A stretch of 64,000 bases of DNA, taken from the NCBI GenBank assembly GCA_963575745.1, contig CAUYUJ010002769.1, positions 163,501 to 227,500 on the forward strand. Reading direction: 5' to 3'. Within the stretch, counting starts at the first letter, position 1. Each line of letters starts with the position of its first letter. The notes under the pieces are model-generated. The model saw nothing but the letters and a program-made list of their open reading frames with translations, searched no databases and was not told the origin of the DNA. Shown in pieces: positions 10,796 to 22,276 of the stretch. This DNA comes from Prorocentrum cordatum (taxonomy: Eukaryota; Sar; Dinophyceae; Prorocentrales; Prorocentraceae). A program made the translations under genes and the position numbers.

Positions 10796-11406
10796 GTGCT
10801 GTTCGTTGTGCGTGCGTCCGTCGTGCACGCGTGTCAGGCACCCCATTCTTGGGGGAAGGTGCATGCACACTTAGGGTGCGCTCTGCGTTTCCGAGCACGG
10901 GGGTATCTTTATCGCGACTGTGGCTCGTCCGATGTTGCTGCGGCCTGGGGCTTTGGTTCCTGGCCCCAACATCCTCTTGTTAGGCGTTGGGCGCGCGTCT
11001 TCGTGTGTGCGTTCGTTGCGCGCCCCTCCGCCTTGCCCCCCACCGCTTATAGCCACTGGCGTGTGGGTGGGGCTCTGTCTCGCTCGCTGTCCCTCTTGTT
11101 CAGCCGGGGGCAGTCGGCGCGAGAGAGCCTTCCAGCTGCTATGCCTTGCAGTTGGATGTTTTTTGCGCTGTCAGCTCTGTGCCCTCCGTGGCACAGCGCG
11201 CCTGCCCCCTCTCATAGAGATGTTGTGGCAGGTGTGCGACGAGCTTGGGCACTTGGACGCAGTGGTATTCGTCCTCTCGTCGTGCCATTTTTTGCGCGGT
11301 GACCCTGGTGTTTACCTTGGTCAAGGTGCCAGCATCCCCCTCCGCTGCTGGCTCGTTTCCTTGGTCAGTCCTAGGTTTTGGAGGCGTGGCGTTGATGTCA
11401 AAAAGA

Positions 11407-11573
11407 GGCTCCACCCTCGGGCTACCTGATGGGCGACGCTCTCTTGCACGGTCTTCTCGTGCCGGTCCTCTTTGTCTTCGGGTTCGTGCACGTGGTGTCC
11501 ACGGTGTCGGTCGACGGCCATCTGAAGTCCTACCTGTGCGACAAGGTTGTCCTTTGGCCTCGGGTGCGCGCTG
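11407..11573 (+). repeat. direct repeat flanking the LINE, 3' copy
   Basis: Second copy of the repeat at 3455-3622, collinear and without gaps. The sequence just outside is unrelated in the two copies, so the repeat unit is sharply bounded. It may be a terminal direct repeat of the element or a remnant of a tandem neighbour. Confidence 0.75.
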
Positions 11574-12341
11574 GTCACGGCTACATGGATACAGCCGCCG
11601 CCTGACGTGGCCTACATCCTACGCGCTCGACCTCCTGCTCACCTGGGGTGCGCCGTTTGTGCCTCTTCGCCTGGCTCGGGGTCCAGATGCGCGGCACCGC
11701 AACCCGCACTACGGCCACCTGTGGGTCTTCTTCCGCGCCATTTTGGCTGCGTTTCCGCCTCCGTCCTCTTCGTCGCCCTCCTCGTGCTCTCGGGGCGCTT
11801 CATGTGCTTCTTGTTCGACAGGTTTGCGGCGCTCGAATGCTCTTCGCCGTCGGCACGCTCTTCGGCAGCTGACCGACGCCTGGTTGGAATCGCGGTTCTT
11901 CCGAGCGCTGCCGCCTGCACTATTTTTCACTTAACCACCGAGCGCGGTCCGCCCTAGCGCGCTCGGCGTTTGACTCGTGTCGCGCACCCGCGAACCAAAA
12001 AAAATATATGTCAGACGTCTCAGACAGGTCCCCCCTCAGGGGTACGCAGACATCCGCGCCGCGCGCACCGCGGCCGAGGCTGCCGAGCAGGCCTTTTCCA
12101 GGGGGCGGCGCGCGAGCGCGAAGGTCACAACCCACGAAACCACCCCAACCCCACCCGAAGGCCCCAGTTGGCCCTCCGCTCCCAGTGCGGGGCGGGGGGT
12201 CTGAGAACATATGACGAAAACGCGCGTGAAACGCGCGCCCCCCGCAGCCCGAAGTTCGGGTGTTCGGATTGGGTAGTTGGGTGGTCTGGTAGGTGTAGTT
12301 ATCGAAGGCCACCGCTCATCGCGGGGCGCGGGGGACGAGGC
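11574..12341. other. no gene seen
   Basis: GC-rich DNA with an A-rich interruption (11996-12009), which is the most likely 3' end of the LINE. Open frames on both strands are low-complexity Arg/Pro/Ala strings. Confidence 0.5.
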
Positions 12342-12640
12342 GCGAAGCTGGGCAGCCTCCCGTCCCGACGCCGACAAAGTCAGGACTTCTCTTGGGGGCG
12401 CTCAGGACGGGCTTCTGGCCTTCGGGGGCCGCTCACCTCGGATTCCAGGTCGGGGAGCACGGTCTCCTCCTTGGCCAGGAGCGCCGGGCGCGAAACGCGA
12501 CGGGCGAAGCTGGGCGGCCTCCACTCTGGACCCCGGACGCTCCGGCCTCTGGCCTGCGGGGGCCGCTCTCCTCGGCCTCCAGGTCGGGGAGCGCGGTCGT
12601 GGCCGGGGCTCCTCCGTGGCCAGGTGGGGCCTCTCTCCGT
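12342..12640. repeat. 162-bp tandem repeat, about two units
   Basis: GCGAAGCTGGGC at 12342 recurs at 12504, and GGGGGCCGCTC, TCCAGGTCGGGGAGC and CTCCTYSGTGGCCAGG recur in step. The translated minus strand repeats Pro-Asp-Leu-Glu-type sequence, but I find no independent coding evidence. Confidence 0.75.
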
Positions 12641-13048
12641 GCCCCGAGCAGGTGCTTTTCACCTGCAGCAGAAGGTGGCCGATGCGGCCCCCCGTCACCC
12701 GCAGCGGGCAGGAGCGCGGGGCGGCCAGGGCGCTCGTCGCGCGAGGTCCCTCGTCGCCGTAAATAAAGTGTCGGGGGAGACGAAAGGCTCGAGTAAACCG
12801 GAGCTCGGGTTCGCCTGCGTTTTTTGGCGAGCCCGCCCTTGGTTTTGACGGTGCCGTTTTCGTGGGGTGGTTGCAGCGTGAGCTCGCGGCAACTTTCAGT
12901 CTGGGTGTCGTCAGATTGTTTGATGGCCCCGTCAGGCCAACCCGAACCACCCGAACCCGAGCCTCCCGTCTCCCCGAAAGCGGGAAAAGGGTTGCCCTCG
13001 GCACGGGCCGAAAAAGTCAGTCGTGGGGGCGAGGGCGACCGAGCCGAT

Positions 13049-13262
13049 TCGGGATCCCACAAGGGGGGGGGGGCAGCGGAGGGGGGAATGTGATCGGTTT
13101 TTTGCACCAGACCGCCCAAAGCAGATGTCCCCCAGCCGCCAGCAGCTCCCGATGGTTGCCGACGGGTGGGGCATGCGGGGGGCATCTGTTTGCAGCAGTT
13201 CGGTGCACCAACGGATCGAACTCATGCCCTCCGTTTGGGTCACCTCCCTCTGGTGGATCTCG
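13049..13262. mobile_element. family E inverted-repeat element, copy 1
   Basis: Inverted ends: GTGATCGGTTTTTTGCACC near the left (about 13090-13110) against GGTGCACCAACGGATCGAAC near the right. Outer arms GGGATCCCAC and GTGGATCTCG also pair. A second copy lies at 35480-35674. It has no coding capacity, and no clear target duplication. Confidence 0.6.
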
Positions 13263-13652
13263 ACCAATGCAGGACGACTTCGAACTCGTCGAACCAATGC
13301 TGGAATATTTCGATTTCCTCGATCCTAGAACGTGCTGAGGCCATGCCGAATCAGCACTCGGTATTGCATTACCGATGCATCATCGATGCGTGCCTCCATC
13401 TGGGCAGCGGGCAATGTGTGCGTCACTGCGCTTGCACCGAACATGCGTCACGAGGTTGCACGTCGTTCTTTGTGGCGGCGTCGATCAAGAGCTCGGTGGA
13501 CCTACGTCGTGTATTGTCGTGAAGACCGTGGGGGAACAAAGACACCCCTGAGCTGCCTGGTAGATCTGCTCAGCGGCCCTGCGCGCCTGCTAGAATGCCC
13601 CTGCCCTGCTCGAAGCATTCCTCAGGCGCCAAAACGGGCGGGGTCCTTGTTT

Positions 13653-13835
13653 CGACTACACATAAGAGTGACCTTTCGCCGGAGTGACCTTTGGTGCGGG
13701 CCCGATGGGGTCCCCCGATCGCTGAGCGCGAAGCGGTAGCAGCGGCTTGCGCGCCCAGGTTTGGCCACCCCGCGTCCCCCGTTTTGCCGCGCACCAAAGG
13801 TCATTTTTACCCAGGGTCACTCTTACGTGTAGCCG
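13653..13835. mobile_element. family B TIR element, copy 1
   Basis: Left CGACTACACATAAGAGTGAC against right inverse CGGCTACACGTAAGAGTGAC, about 21 bp with two mismatches. Inside both ends the motif CCTTTGGTGC / GCACCAAAGG repeats inverted, giving a second pair of arms. It is 183 bp and non-coding. Further copies: 40359-41093, 44126-44277 and 51677-51867. Confidence 0.8.
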
Positions 13836-14004
13836 ATTGTTGTGTCCTCTGGCCCTCCCTGCTGCCTGCCTCCTCTTCCTGCCGCCGCAGACGACCCTTG
13901 TCGCCGCGTTGGCTTTTCTGCCGCACCGCTGCGCAGAGCGCAGGGCGAGGCTGAACCACCAGACTCGGCGGTGAGCGAGGGGGCAAATGATAAGAAAAAG
14001 AAGG

Positions 14005-14110
14005 CCCTCTCAGAAGGCGGCGGGACTTCTGAGACGCCCTTGCGCCTTTTGGGTAGTTCTCTGCGTCTTCGGGGAAGGCTCAGGAAACCTCTCAGACCCT
14101 CGATGGGGCT
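14005..14110. repeat. CTTCTGAGA dispersed repeat, copy 1
   Basis: Alternating CTCTCAGAAGGC and GACTTCTGAGACGCC in both orientations. Related clusters occur at 41842-41990 and 62310-62400. Confidence 0.5.
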
Positions 14111-14242
14111 CTCGTGCCAGGAGGCGGGCTACGCATGGCGTGGCTGACCCTGGGCCAGCGGTGTGGCCACAGGCCTCTCCAGCGCACGGCTCCCGCATTG
14201 GGATCGAACACGCCGGCGCTTCGCGTGTGTCCGGTAGCAACT

Positions 14243-14484
14243 CATGGGGGCCCGGTGTACCCTTTCGATTCCGTCTTTGGCGTCGACTAGCGTCGACTAG
14301 CGTCTGTGAGCCGTTGTGAGCTAGAGCAGATTTGGCGTCGGTCAGTGCCGATTAGCGTCGATTTAGCGTCGACTAGTCGACTAGCGTTGATCCAGCGTCG
14401 ATTAGCGTCGATCTAGCGTCGATTCAGCGTCGATTCGCAAGAGCCGACAAGATGGTATGGGAGGCTCCCCCGAGTTGCCACCGA
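14243..14484 (+). repeat. family O repeat, copy 2
   Basis: Begins CATGGGGGCCCGGTGTACCC, then GCGTCGACTAGCGTCGACTA-type units, then the conserved tail CGCAAGAGCCGACAAGATGG and CGAGTTGCCACCGA. As in copy 1, a family A element follows downstream. Confidence 0.7.
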
Positions 14485-14669
14485 ACGTGTGTCCAGCACG
14501 TGGCGTCCGCTGGCGGCTTCCCCTCCTCATCTCTCGCGGCATACACCCTGTGCCCCCCTGGGCCTCTCCACCCCCTTCCCGTGGGCTGGCACTCTTCGTC
14601 TCTTGAGGGCCCTGGGGCCCGATGCAGGCTTCAGAGGACCAGGATCCGTTCCTTGATCCGGTCCTATCG

Positions 14670-14850
14670 GACAAGAGCGAATGCCATAAACATACACTTT
14701 TGGCGCTCCGCGAGGATTTCTTGGATCCGCGCTGGAGCCCCGCCAGTCGGCGCCTCCGGCACCGCCCCTGGCGCGGATCCAAGAAATCCGTGCGGAGCGC
14801 CAAAAAATTCTGTTTATGTTTTTGTTTCTTTCTTTTTCTATTCTCGTCAT
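14670..14850. mobile_element. family A foldback element, copy 2
   Basis: Left CATACACTTTTGGCGCTCCG and TTTCTTGGATCCGCG; right CGCGGATCCAAGAAATCCG and GGAGCGCCAAAAAATT, then TGTTTATGTTTTTG. Arms are closer to each other than to other copies, and the central GC palindromes are shortened. Confidence 0.75.
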
Positions 14851-15168
14851 CCGCGTAAGTCGACGACGACGACGACCACCACTTCCCGTACTCGCCTTAT
14901 TTTTCCGCCAGTGTGACGGTCTTTTGGGTTCCAGAAGGACGTGGTGGTCTATGCGGCCCGCCTGTATTGTCGCTGGCTGCCGACGTGGCCCCCAGAAGCG
15001 CCCCAGAGGATCCCCCAAAAAGCCGCCCCGAGGGAGCCCAGAGAGGGCTCCAAGGATCCCCAGAAAGATCCGAATGAAGCCAAAACTAGCTTCAAGAAGC
15101 AGGTTTGGCCATCCACGGGAGCTGCCCAGGCCCCATGATAACTACCAATTCTCCTTTGTCCTCCCCCT

Positions 15169-15352
15169 GCCCCTGAGATCCGACGCTCCAAAAGAGTTAG
15201 AGCAGGCGGCCGTTTGCCGTTTTCGCCTTCCGGGGGCCTCGCCGGGCTTCGGGAGCGTCAAGAAACGATTCAGGACGAAAAACCGGCCCTAGAGAAGTGG
15301 TCCCGACCTCTGGGGCCCACGCATCGAAAAAATCAGAGCAGTTGGATGTCTG
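15169..15352 (+). mobile_element. family P TIR element, copy 1
   Basis: Starts CCTGAGATCCGACGCTCC and ends CAGTTGGATGTCTGGG, whose inverse (CCCAGACATCCAACTG) resembles the start. The interior carries GGGAGCGTCAAGAAACGATT, GACGAAAAACCGGCCC and CTGGGGCCCACGCATCGAAA. About ten relatives of varying decay occur in the window in both orientations. Confidence 0.7.
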
Positions 15353-16889
15353 GGTCCCCAGCATCCCCCCGCGCGCACCAGGTGGTCGCCACCCATGCAC
15401 GGGGCACCGTGCGGCTGGTCAAAGCCACCAGTGGAGGCACCCTTGCCGCTGGCGCCACACGCCCCAATAGCCTAGTTGTCCATGCATGCTTTCCTGTTCA
15501 AAGGTCGCGGGAGCCCTGGAAATGGGTGGGAAAACGGATGAATCGGGCTGTTACAAGAAGCGACCAGAGAGCGCCTGCAGACTCCCAGCACGGCCGGCAC
15601 GCTGATTGGGTGAGTTTTTCCGCTTTGGTTCCCTAGTCACCAGCGTTTGGCCACTCGCGCCCAGTCTAAGAGACACAGTGAGTGCAAGAAGGCATCGTGG
15701 CGGCGACTTGGAACATTGAAAGTGCGACATGGAGCAGAGTCGCTGATCGAAATAATACAAGGACACGTTGTTGTATCAGGGTTGTTTCGCGCATCCTTCC
15801 GCGTGAACTCTCGGATCACAGGACGTATCGGCGTGTCGCCTCCATCCGCTGGTTTCCCGAATCGTGTGGCCCTGAACTGCGCATTCCGTAATCGCTCTCG
15901 AAAGCCTTTTTCCGCAGGGCCGCGCTGAGAGGGTAGCGCCCTCCGATCCAACAACTTGCGATTACGCTGTATTTGCTGAACATGTGCCTTCGAATGTACT
16001 GCTCTGGGCAGTGCTGTCCACTGCGGTGATGTTCAAGTGGCGCTGGTCCCTGGGAAGAGTTTTGTTGCATTTGCCGTTCTGGGTCAGGCAATTCTGAACC
16101 CCACCCAAACCGCCCTTGCCCAAACATGTGTGGTGGAGCGGCAGGGTCTTGCAAAGCTGATTCTTCCGAACAGTGCGTAAGGTGGAGCTCGCTATAGCAC
16201 TCAAACATACTTGCACCTTTTGCGCCTGCAGGTGTGTCAGTAGCGTCGGAGAGGGCTGCAGCTCCTTGCCACCTGCCATCGCCAATGCCACTGACACCAC
16301 CAGTGCCGCGCCTGCTTGTGCCAGTCACGCCCGCAGCAGGCAACAGGCTCCTCCCTGCACTGTGCTGCGTTCGCCGGGGCACGCGCGGGGCGCACCGCGG
16401 GCGCACCGCGAGGGACCCGCGGAACCTGCGCCACGGCAGGCCACCGCACGTGCAGGAGCCAGCACGTGCCCCGCGCGCTGCACGCGGGACCGCCCCGCCC
16501 CGCACGCCCCGCACCGGCCCGAGCGACGGTGGGCAAACGGCGGCCGCGCAGGGCACCACGGCGTGCAAAAGCACAGCACAGCTCGGCACGCGGGACGCCG
16601 CGCGCATGGCACGGCATGGCACGGCGCGCTGCGCAGGGGGCGCGATCGGCGTGGCAGCCGCGGCGCGGCTCGCATTGCACGCCATGCGCGGCACCACCCG
16701 CCTCTCGACAGGGGAGATGGTATCGCAGATACCGCTCTTGCTGAATCCGACAAGCGTTTTTAGTCTCGCACTGATCGCAGGTGCTGGTTTGGTGGGCGTC
16801 GTGGCGGGCGACCCATCGTGGACCGGTTCACAATTGCGTTCCTGTGTTACTTCTGCCACCGCATGGCCCCCCCCCCTGATCGCCGGTCG
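15353..16889. other. no gene seen
   Basis: Unique-looking DNA. 16380-16700 is very GC-rich with GCACGG-type short repeats that hold frames open on both strands. A short stretch near 15708 translates to ATWNIES, faintly like the start of an APE endonuclease, but nothing downstream supports it. Confidence 0.5.
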
Positions 16890-17372
16890 TGTCTCCCAGT
16901 TGTCCCGGCGGTTGTCCCCGCGGTTGTCCCGATGGTTGTGGTTGTCCCGATGGCTGTCCCGATGGTTGTCCCGATGGTTTTCCCGATGGTTCTGCCGATG
17001 GTTGTCCCGATGTTTGGTAGATAGATAGATAGATAGATAAATGTTGTTAGATGTTGTCCCGATGGTTGTTCCGATGACTGTCCTGGCGGTTGTCCCGATG
17101 GTTCTCCCGATGGTTGTCCCGATGGTTGTCCCGATGGTTGCCACGATGGTTGTCCCGATGGTTGTTCCGATGGTTGTCCCGATGGTTGTCCCGATGGTTG
17201 TCCCGTTGGTTGTCCCGATGACTGTCCTGGTGGTTGTCCCGATGGTTGTCTCGATGGTTGTGCCGATGGTTGTCCCGATGGTTGCCACGATGGTTGTCCC
17301 GATGGTTGTCCCGATGGATGGCTCGATGGCTGTCTCGATGGTTGTCTCGATGGTTTTCCCCATGGCTGATAG
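16890..17372. repeat. 12-bp minisatellite (GTTGTCCCGATG)n with GATA inserts
   Basis: Dozens of GTTGTCCCGATG units with point variants in two blocks, separated by a TAGATAGATAGATAAATG spacer (17017-17045) and closed by GATAGATAGATAG (17366). The long open frames on both strands (His-Arg-Asp-Asn or Val-Val-Pro-Met repeats) arise because 12 is a multiple of 3. Confidence 0.9.
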
Positions 17373-19025
17373 ATAGATAGAGAGATATAGACATAGATGT
17401 AGACATATTCGTATGTATAGAGAGACTTTTATAACGGTATAAAGAGATAAGAGAGATGTATCATTACATTGATGTCTATATATATGTAGTGATGTATTCA
17501 TATCGATATATTGATTGATTGATTGGCTTTTCTACTGATGAATCTATATATATAGAGCGATAGATTGCTGCCGTGAATAGATAACTAGACAGATAGGTAG
17601 ATAGACAGATGGGCAGATGTGCGCGACAATACAAAAGTGGAAGAAACCACCAAAGAACTCAGAGTCATCGCGAATCGACCGCCTCCCCCTCCCCCCGCCA
17701 ACCTCCTTATCGCCCGTAGGGTGATCCTATCGGTATCACGAGACAGTTTGTTTCCTTGGTGTCGCACGGGTGATTATCCAATGGATTTCAGGCGTGCGAC
17801 CACCATTCTCAATGTTCTTGTGTGGGAGCGGTGATGTGATGCGTGCTCGCACGTCGGATATTGTAATCGTTTTTTTGAAGAGGAGCCAATTGATTGGGCT
17901 TGGTCCCGCATCTCGCCCGCATTCCTTGACAACTTGTGTTGGCGCTGGCTGCGTGCGGTTGTAGAAGATTTTTTCATGAAACGCATGGGGGCCCAAAAGG
18001 TGTTGGCGGATCCGTATTCCAAGGAACATCGCTAACTGCAAGCTGCCTCGTGTGGACCCGGGGGCGTAGCGAATAATGGGAGAAGAGTGCGCGGACACAT
18101 GTTTCCAGGAGTTGGATGTAGAAGGACCTTCTTCGCTACTACTCGGGCTGTGAATGGCGAGCGCGCTCACTGAGCGTCCTGTGGCAGTGTCATTTCAGAT
18201 GAAGGTTGCCCACGGGCGCTTGCAACATGCCACCGTGTACTGCAATTTCCATGTCGGGCGTCTTGCGAGCACAGGCTTTGCAGTCTCAGGTCTCGTGGGA
18301 GAGGATGACCGCAAGTTTTTGTAGACGCGGCATTCACGCAGGCAGGCGTTGCGCGATGGATAGCTAGGTCGGCTTCTGCCCGTAGACATGCTCACAGTGT
18401 TAATGTCCCTGCCTTCATTCTACCGCAGCTGTTGATGCAAGTGTAGGCCGATGCATCGGGTACGTCTTGTACGAGCTCCGGAAGAAGGCCCTGAAACCTC
18501 CCCCACCCTTGGCACCGCTCATCTCCGTCCATGCACTTTCCCACCTACTGTGCTCGCCCCTGGCTACCCCTTGTCCGCCTCCTCTCCGCTCTCAGCAGGG
18601 CTCGTGTGAAGCCTGGACATATGCAGTCAGACCTTGCGTCGCATTGCCGACGCCTCACTTCTTCGGGGAAGCAAACATATTCAACCCTGGGGCAGCACGA
18701 TTGTATAGGTGCCGCGCCTTGGCCTAAGAGGCAGTTCCTTTTGCATGTGGTGTTACAGTCGCCCTGACACATAGACCCCATGCCACCCCAGAAGTGAGGG
18801 AAATACATGGCGAGTTGACTGTGTCTGAGTTGCCAAATGCGCCATTCGGAATTGAGCTGCAGTGGCGTTCATGCTCGCGAAAGGTTGCAGCCGTCTCCTG
18901 GAGCCGTCAAAGTCCGCCTCTCTTTCATCCTCCCTGCCAGACAACCGATGTATGTTTGTTACGACATGTGGCACGTTACCAGGGTCCTCGGATCGGAAGT
19001 CCACACCCCTTCCCAATAGATCACG
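17373..19025. other. no gene seen; AT-richer start, one shared repeat block
   Basis: 17380-17600 is AT-rich with TATATA and GATAGATA runs. 17690-17750 (AACCTCCTTATCGCCCGTAG) closely matches 60955-60985 next to the other 12-bp minisatellite, so the flank and array may belong to one repeat. The rest shows no recognisable gene. Confidence 0.5.
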
Positions 19026-19136
19026 CGTCATCCTGAGTTGTTTTCTGACAGCCCTGGGGCCCCGAGAGGGCCCCCAAACGTCCGAAACAGATGACTCGCC
19101 TCCGTTTTGACATCTTCAAGACGTTGGATGTTTGGG
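19026..19136 (-). mobile_element. family P element, degraded partial copy
   Basis: Minus-orientation fragment with GTTTTCTGACAGCCCTGGGG, CCCCCAAACGTCCGAAAC and AAGACGTTGGATGTTTGGG. It runs into a GGA array on its right side. Confidence 0.45.
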
Positions 19137-19149
19137 AAGCCTGCCTGAT

Positions 19150-19376
19150 GGCGGAGGAGGAGGAGGAGGAGGAGCGAGGAGGAGGAGGAGGAGGAGGAGC
19201 AAGGAGGAGGAGGGGGAGGAGGAGGAGCGAGGAGGAGGAGGAGGAGGAGGAGAGCGAGGAGCGAGGAGGAGGAGGAGCGAGGACGAGGACGAGGAGGAGG
19301 AGCGAGGACGAGGAGGAGGAGGAAGAGCGAGGACGAGGAGGAGGAGGAAGAGGAGGAAGAACAGGAGAACGAGGAG
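19150..19376. repeat. long (GGA)n array with GAC interruptions
   Basis: About 225 bp of AGG/GGA with GCGAGGAC variants. Low-complexity Glu/Gly/Arg or Ser/Leu frames are artefacts of the array. Confidence 0.9.
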
Positions 19377-19630
19377 CAGCGCGGAGGAGCCCGGAGGAAC
19401 AAAGAGGGGCGATCTGTGGGGGAGCACGACAGCCCCGCCCTTCTCCTCGAGGCGGCGGATCTGAGCCCAGCCCTCCGACGCCGTGCTTCTCTTCTTCAGC
19501 GGGTGGCGGCAAGAGGCCCCCGCCCCCCCTTCCCCAGAGCCGGACAGACCGCCGCGGGGTCGCCTCACAACGAGCTGGGCCCGACCGAGATTTGGGCGGA
19601 ACGCCCGCGGCGAACACGTTCCCAAAGACA

Positions 19631-19693
19631 TGGTCCTCCTCCTCCTCCTCCTCCTCCTCCTCCTCCTCCTCCTCCTCCTCCTCCTCCTCCTCA
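19631..19693. repeat. (TCC)n microsatellite
   Basis: Near-perfect CTC/TCC run of about 62 bp on the + strand, 250 bp from a GGA array of opposite polarity. Confidence 0.9.
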
Positions 19694-20619
19694 AGGCGCA
19701 GGGCTTTTGCAGTTTCCAGCCTTCGGCGCCAATCGCCAGGGCGTTCAACAAAATTGCTCAGGATGGAGAGCTGGCCCATGGGGCACGAGGAAGGGGCCGG
19801 GGTCCTCACGAGTCACTCAGTCACGATGCATGTCTGAACCTTCCAAGAGGCTCTGGCGTCCCCCGCATGGTCCCGCCCAGGCCTGGACGACTGTCTGCAG
19901 AGGTGGTTCGTCCGATCTTTCGTTCGGGGTCCTTCGTGGAAGCCCTGTCTCGAACAAAACTCGGACATCGGATGTCTGTGTCACGACGTCGGATTATTAC
20001 GAGTAGAAGGGCCCGAGGTTCGTCAGTGTTCGTTCTGGCGCAGGTGCTGCCCGTCAGGACGGACGTCCCCGGAGGTTTCCGCAGAGTTGCTCAGAGTTCC
20101 CCAGAGGTCCCGTGGAGGAGCACCCTGAGTTCCCCGGAGTCGTCCAGAGGCCTCCAGGAGCCCAAACAGAGCCAGACGTTTCAGAACCTTCCAAATACGT
20201 CGAATCATCTCCTCGAGCAACGAGGTCAACACTTATTAGCCCTCCCACGCGCATCACCAAGGGGGGGCAACTCGGGGCCTCGTGCGCCCCAGCAGTCGCG
20301 CCCACCTATCACTCGCTCGCTTCGCGCGCGCGCGGCAGGGTCCAGCGAGGAGCCGGCAGCACTTCTGCGAGCTCGTGAACATCGTGGTGCTCGGGGGGGC
20401 CCAGGCATCCTTCAAGCCAAGTCACGTGTACCCTGCACTGCGCTGTGCGTTGGAAACTCTGTTTTCAGTCATCTGCGCAAGGCGAGTCCGCCGCGGGGTC
20501 TGTTGCGCAATGCTGCTGGCCCCCTGCCAGTAGACCTGCACAGTCTTAAGTCTACTGGCGAGTCCAGGCTACCGCGCCGTGGCACTGCTCGGGGGACCCC
20601 GCTATTCCTCGTCGCCTTC

Positions 20620-20664
20620 CTCCTTCTCCTCCGCCTCCTCCTCCTCCTCCTCCTCCTCCTCCTT
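20620..20664. repeat. (TCC)n microsatellite
   Basis: TCC triplets with one GCC interruption. Confidence 0.85.
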
Positions 20665-20879
20665 GGTTTGTCCAAGTGTTGGGCCAGCCTGGAGTCCCGC
20701 TGGGGCCCCGGCGACGCCAACGAAAATGACCACAGGAGGAAGCGCAGCTCCTTGGGAAAGGGGTCGGGAGCCGCGGGGGGGGCCACGCCACGAAGCACAG
20801 GTGGCGCCGGAGGAGAGGGTCGGACGGGGCTAGGGCGAGGATAAATCCGTTCCAGAGCGTTCCTCAGAGGAGGAAAATG

Positions 20880-21030
20880 TACCCATACCTCTACCCTTCC
20901 CCCGGTTTCCCCATATTTGGGCCTCTTCGGAGGCTTTCTCGTCGCCACCGCTGGATTCGCCTCGAAATTCTGGTCAGAACGCACCCCGGGAGAGGTTCGG
21001 GGAGTATCGGTACCCGCACCTTTTGGTTTC
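20880..21030. repeat. family G dispersed repeat, copy 1
   Basis: Contains CGTCGCCACCGCTGGATTCG, TCAGAACGCACCCCGGGAGA and GGTTCGGGGAGTATCGGTAC. The same order recurs at 29905-30040 and 51218-51350, and its tail alone near 63190-63240. Confidence 0.7.
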
Positions 21031-21328
21031 CCCAATTCAGGAACGCTCCCAGAGCGTGTTGGAACGCTCTGAGAAGGCCGCGGCACCCGAGGCATCTTTT
21101 AGAGCCGCTGGATCTCAGAGATTCTCGATCTATCCTTACCCGAATTCATCGCCGTCGTGGCTTCGTCTTAGAGGGGGGCACCCATCCCCGCGACCACGAC
21201 GGGGGGTGGGCAGGACGACGCTGATGGAGGATGACGATCGAAAACTAACCTGGGGGGGTGGGGGGGGGCGTCACGCAGCAACGCCCTAGGCGACGATTGC
21301 TATGCTGGGTTCTGGGCCTGCTCATGTC

Positions 21329-21538
21329 TAGGCCTCCTAGATGGGGCCCGGGCAGATGTGGTCGGAGGATTGCGTGGATGCGCTCGATGTGTCGACGATT
21401 CATCGACGGCGGGGCTCGATGTGGAGACCGATTTTCCCCACGCCGACGTCGCGGATGCGTCGCCGACGTCGCCGATGTATTGGCGATGCGGCGAGATCCT
21501 TCGACCCCATCTATTCGGACCCCATCTAGGAGGGCTCT
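21329..21538. mobile_element. family C TIR element, copy 1
   Basis: Ends TAGGCCTCCTAGATGGGGCC and ACCCCATCTAGGAGGGCTCT are inverse. Interior repeats of GCATCGCCGATG type (CGCCGACGTCGCCGATGTAT). Flanks share TCATG on both sides, a possible decayed target duplication. Copies: 26117-26338, 36477-36856 and 59358-59552. Confidence 0.75.
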
Positions 21539-22276
21539 ATCATGGGCCTCGTCGTCGTTCGCATTGGGATTACTTGGTCGACCTCTCCAGAGTCTGGCCC
21601 AGCGGCAGAAGACTTTCCTTTCCCTTGTCGCCCCTCCGCACCTCTCTCCTGATCGGCATCCTGCACTACCCGGGGCATTCGCTGGGCTGCGGCCTCCTGG
21701 GGGAAGCCATCCTCCTGGTTACGGCTGGACGCGGCTCCGGGGTTGGGAGAAGTCTGGAGGCCCGAGCCGCCAGATGCCCAGGTCGTCCCAGGGTCTGGCA
21801 TCGTCGCCGAACGCCCCGTCTGGCGGCTCGATCTTATCCAGTCCGGGCGCGTTTCGCGCACTTAAGTCTCGGCCTCCTCGAGCTCGTGGGGGCCGCTCTC
21901 GGGGTCCGGAGCCCGTGTGGTGCCCCAGGCCAGGTCTTGAGCGTCTTTCGTCCGGGGGGACGGCAGAGGGGGCCCAAGAGGGAAAGGCGGCGTACCTCCT
22001 CCGCGGCCTAGTGACCGTGGTCGCAGCCTCTTGGGCCCCTTTTTACAGGACCGGTACAGTAGGACGCAGTCTTGCAACTCTCTCGATGCTCGAGGATCGA
22101 TGGTCGGGGTTCGTTTTTTGTCCTCCCTGAGTGGTGGGTGGTTATTGATTTTTTTTTTTTGTTTATCCTCCTGGGGAGGGGTCGAAGGGGGGGGGGAGGG
22201 GAGCGGGGGGGGTGTTTATCCACCGCAACGAGGATCATGGGTAGCTGGCGGTGGCGTCATTGGGGGGCCCCAGACG

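Noticed and set aside
3455-11573. LTR retrotransposon interpretation of the direct repeats
   Set aside because: The coding region has an APE endonuclease and no integrase or protease, the repeats do not start TG or end CA, and they are not at proven termini.
15700-15900. ATWNIES peptide resembling the start of an APE endonuclease
   Set aside because: No catalytic Glu, GDFN-like or SDH-like motif follows in any frame; probably chance.
15816-17501. 561-codon minus-strand open frame
   Set aside because: Its N-terminal two-fifths is the 12-bp minisatellite read as His-Arg-Asp-Asn; the remainder crosses GC repeats and a region with conflicting frames. No domain.
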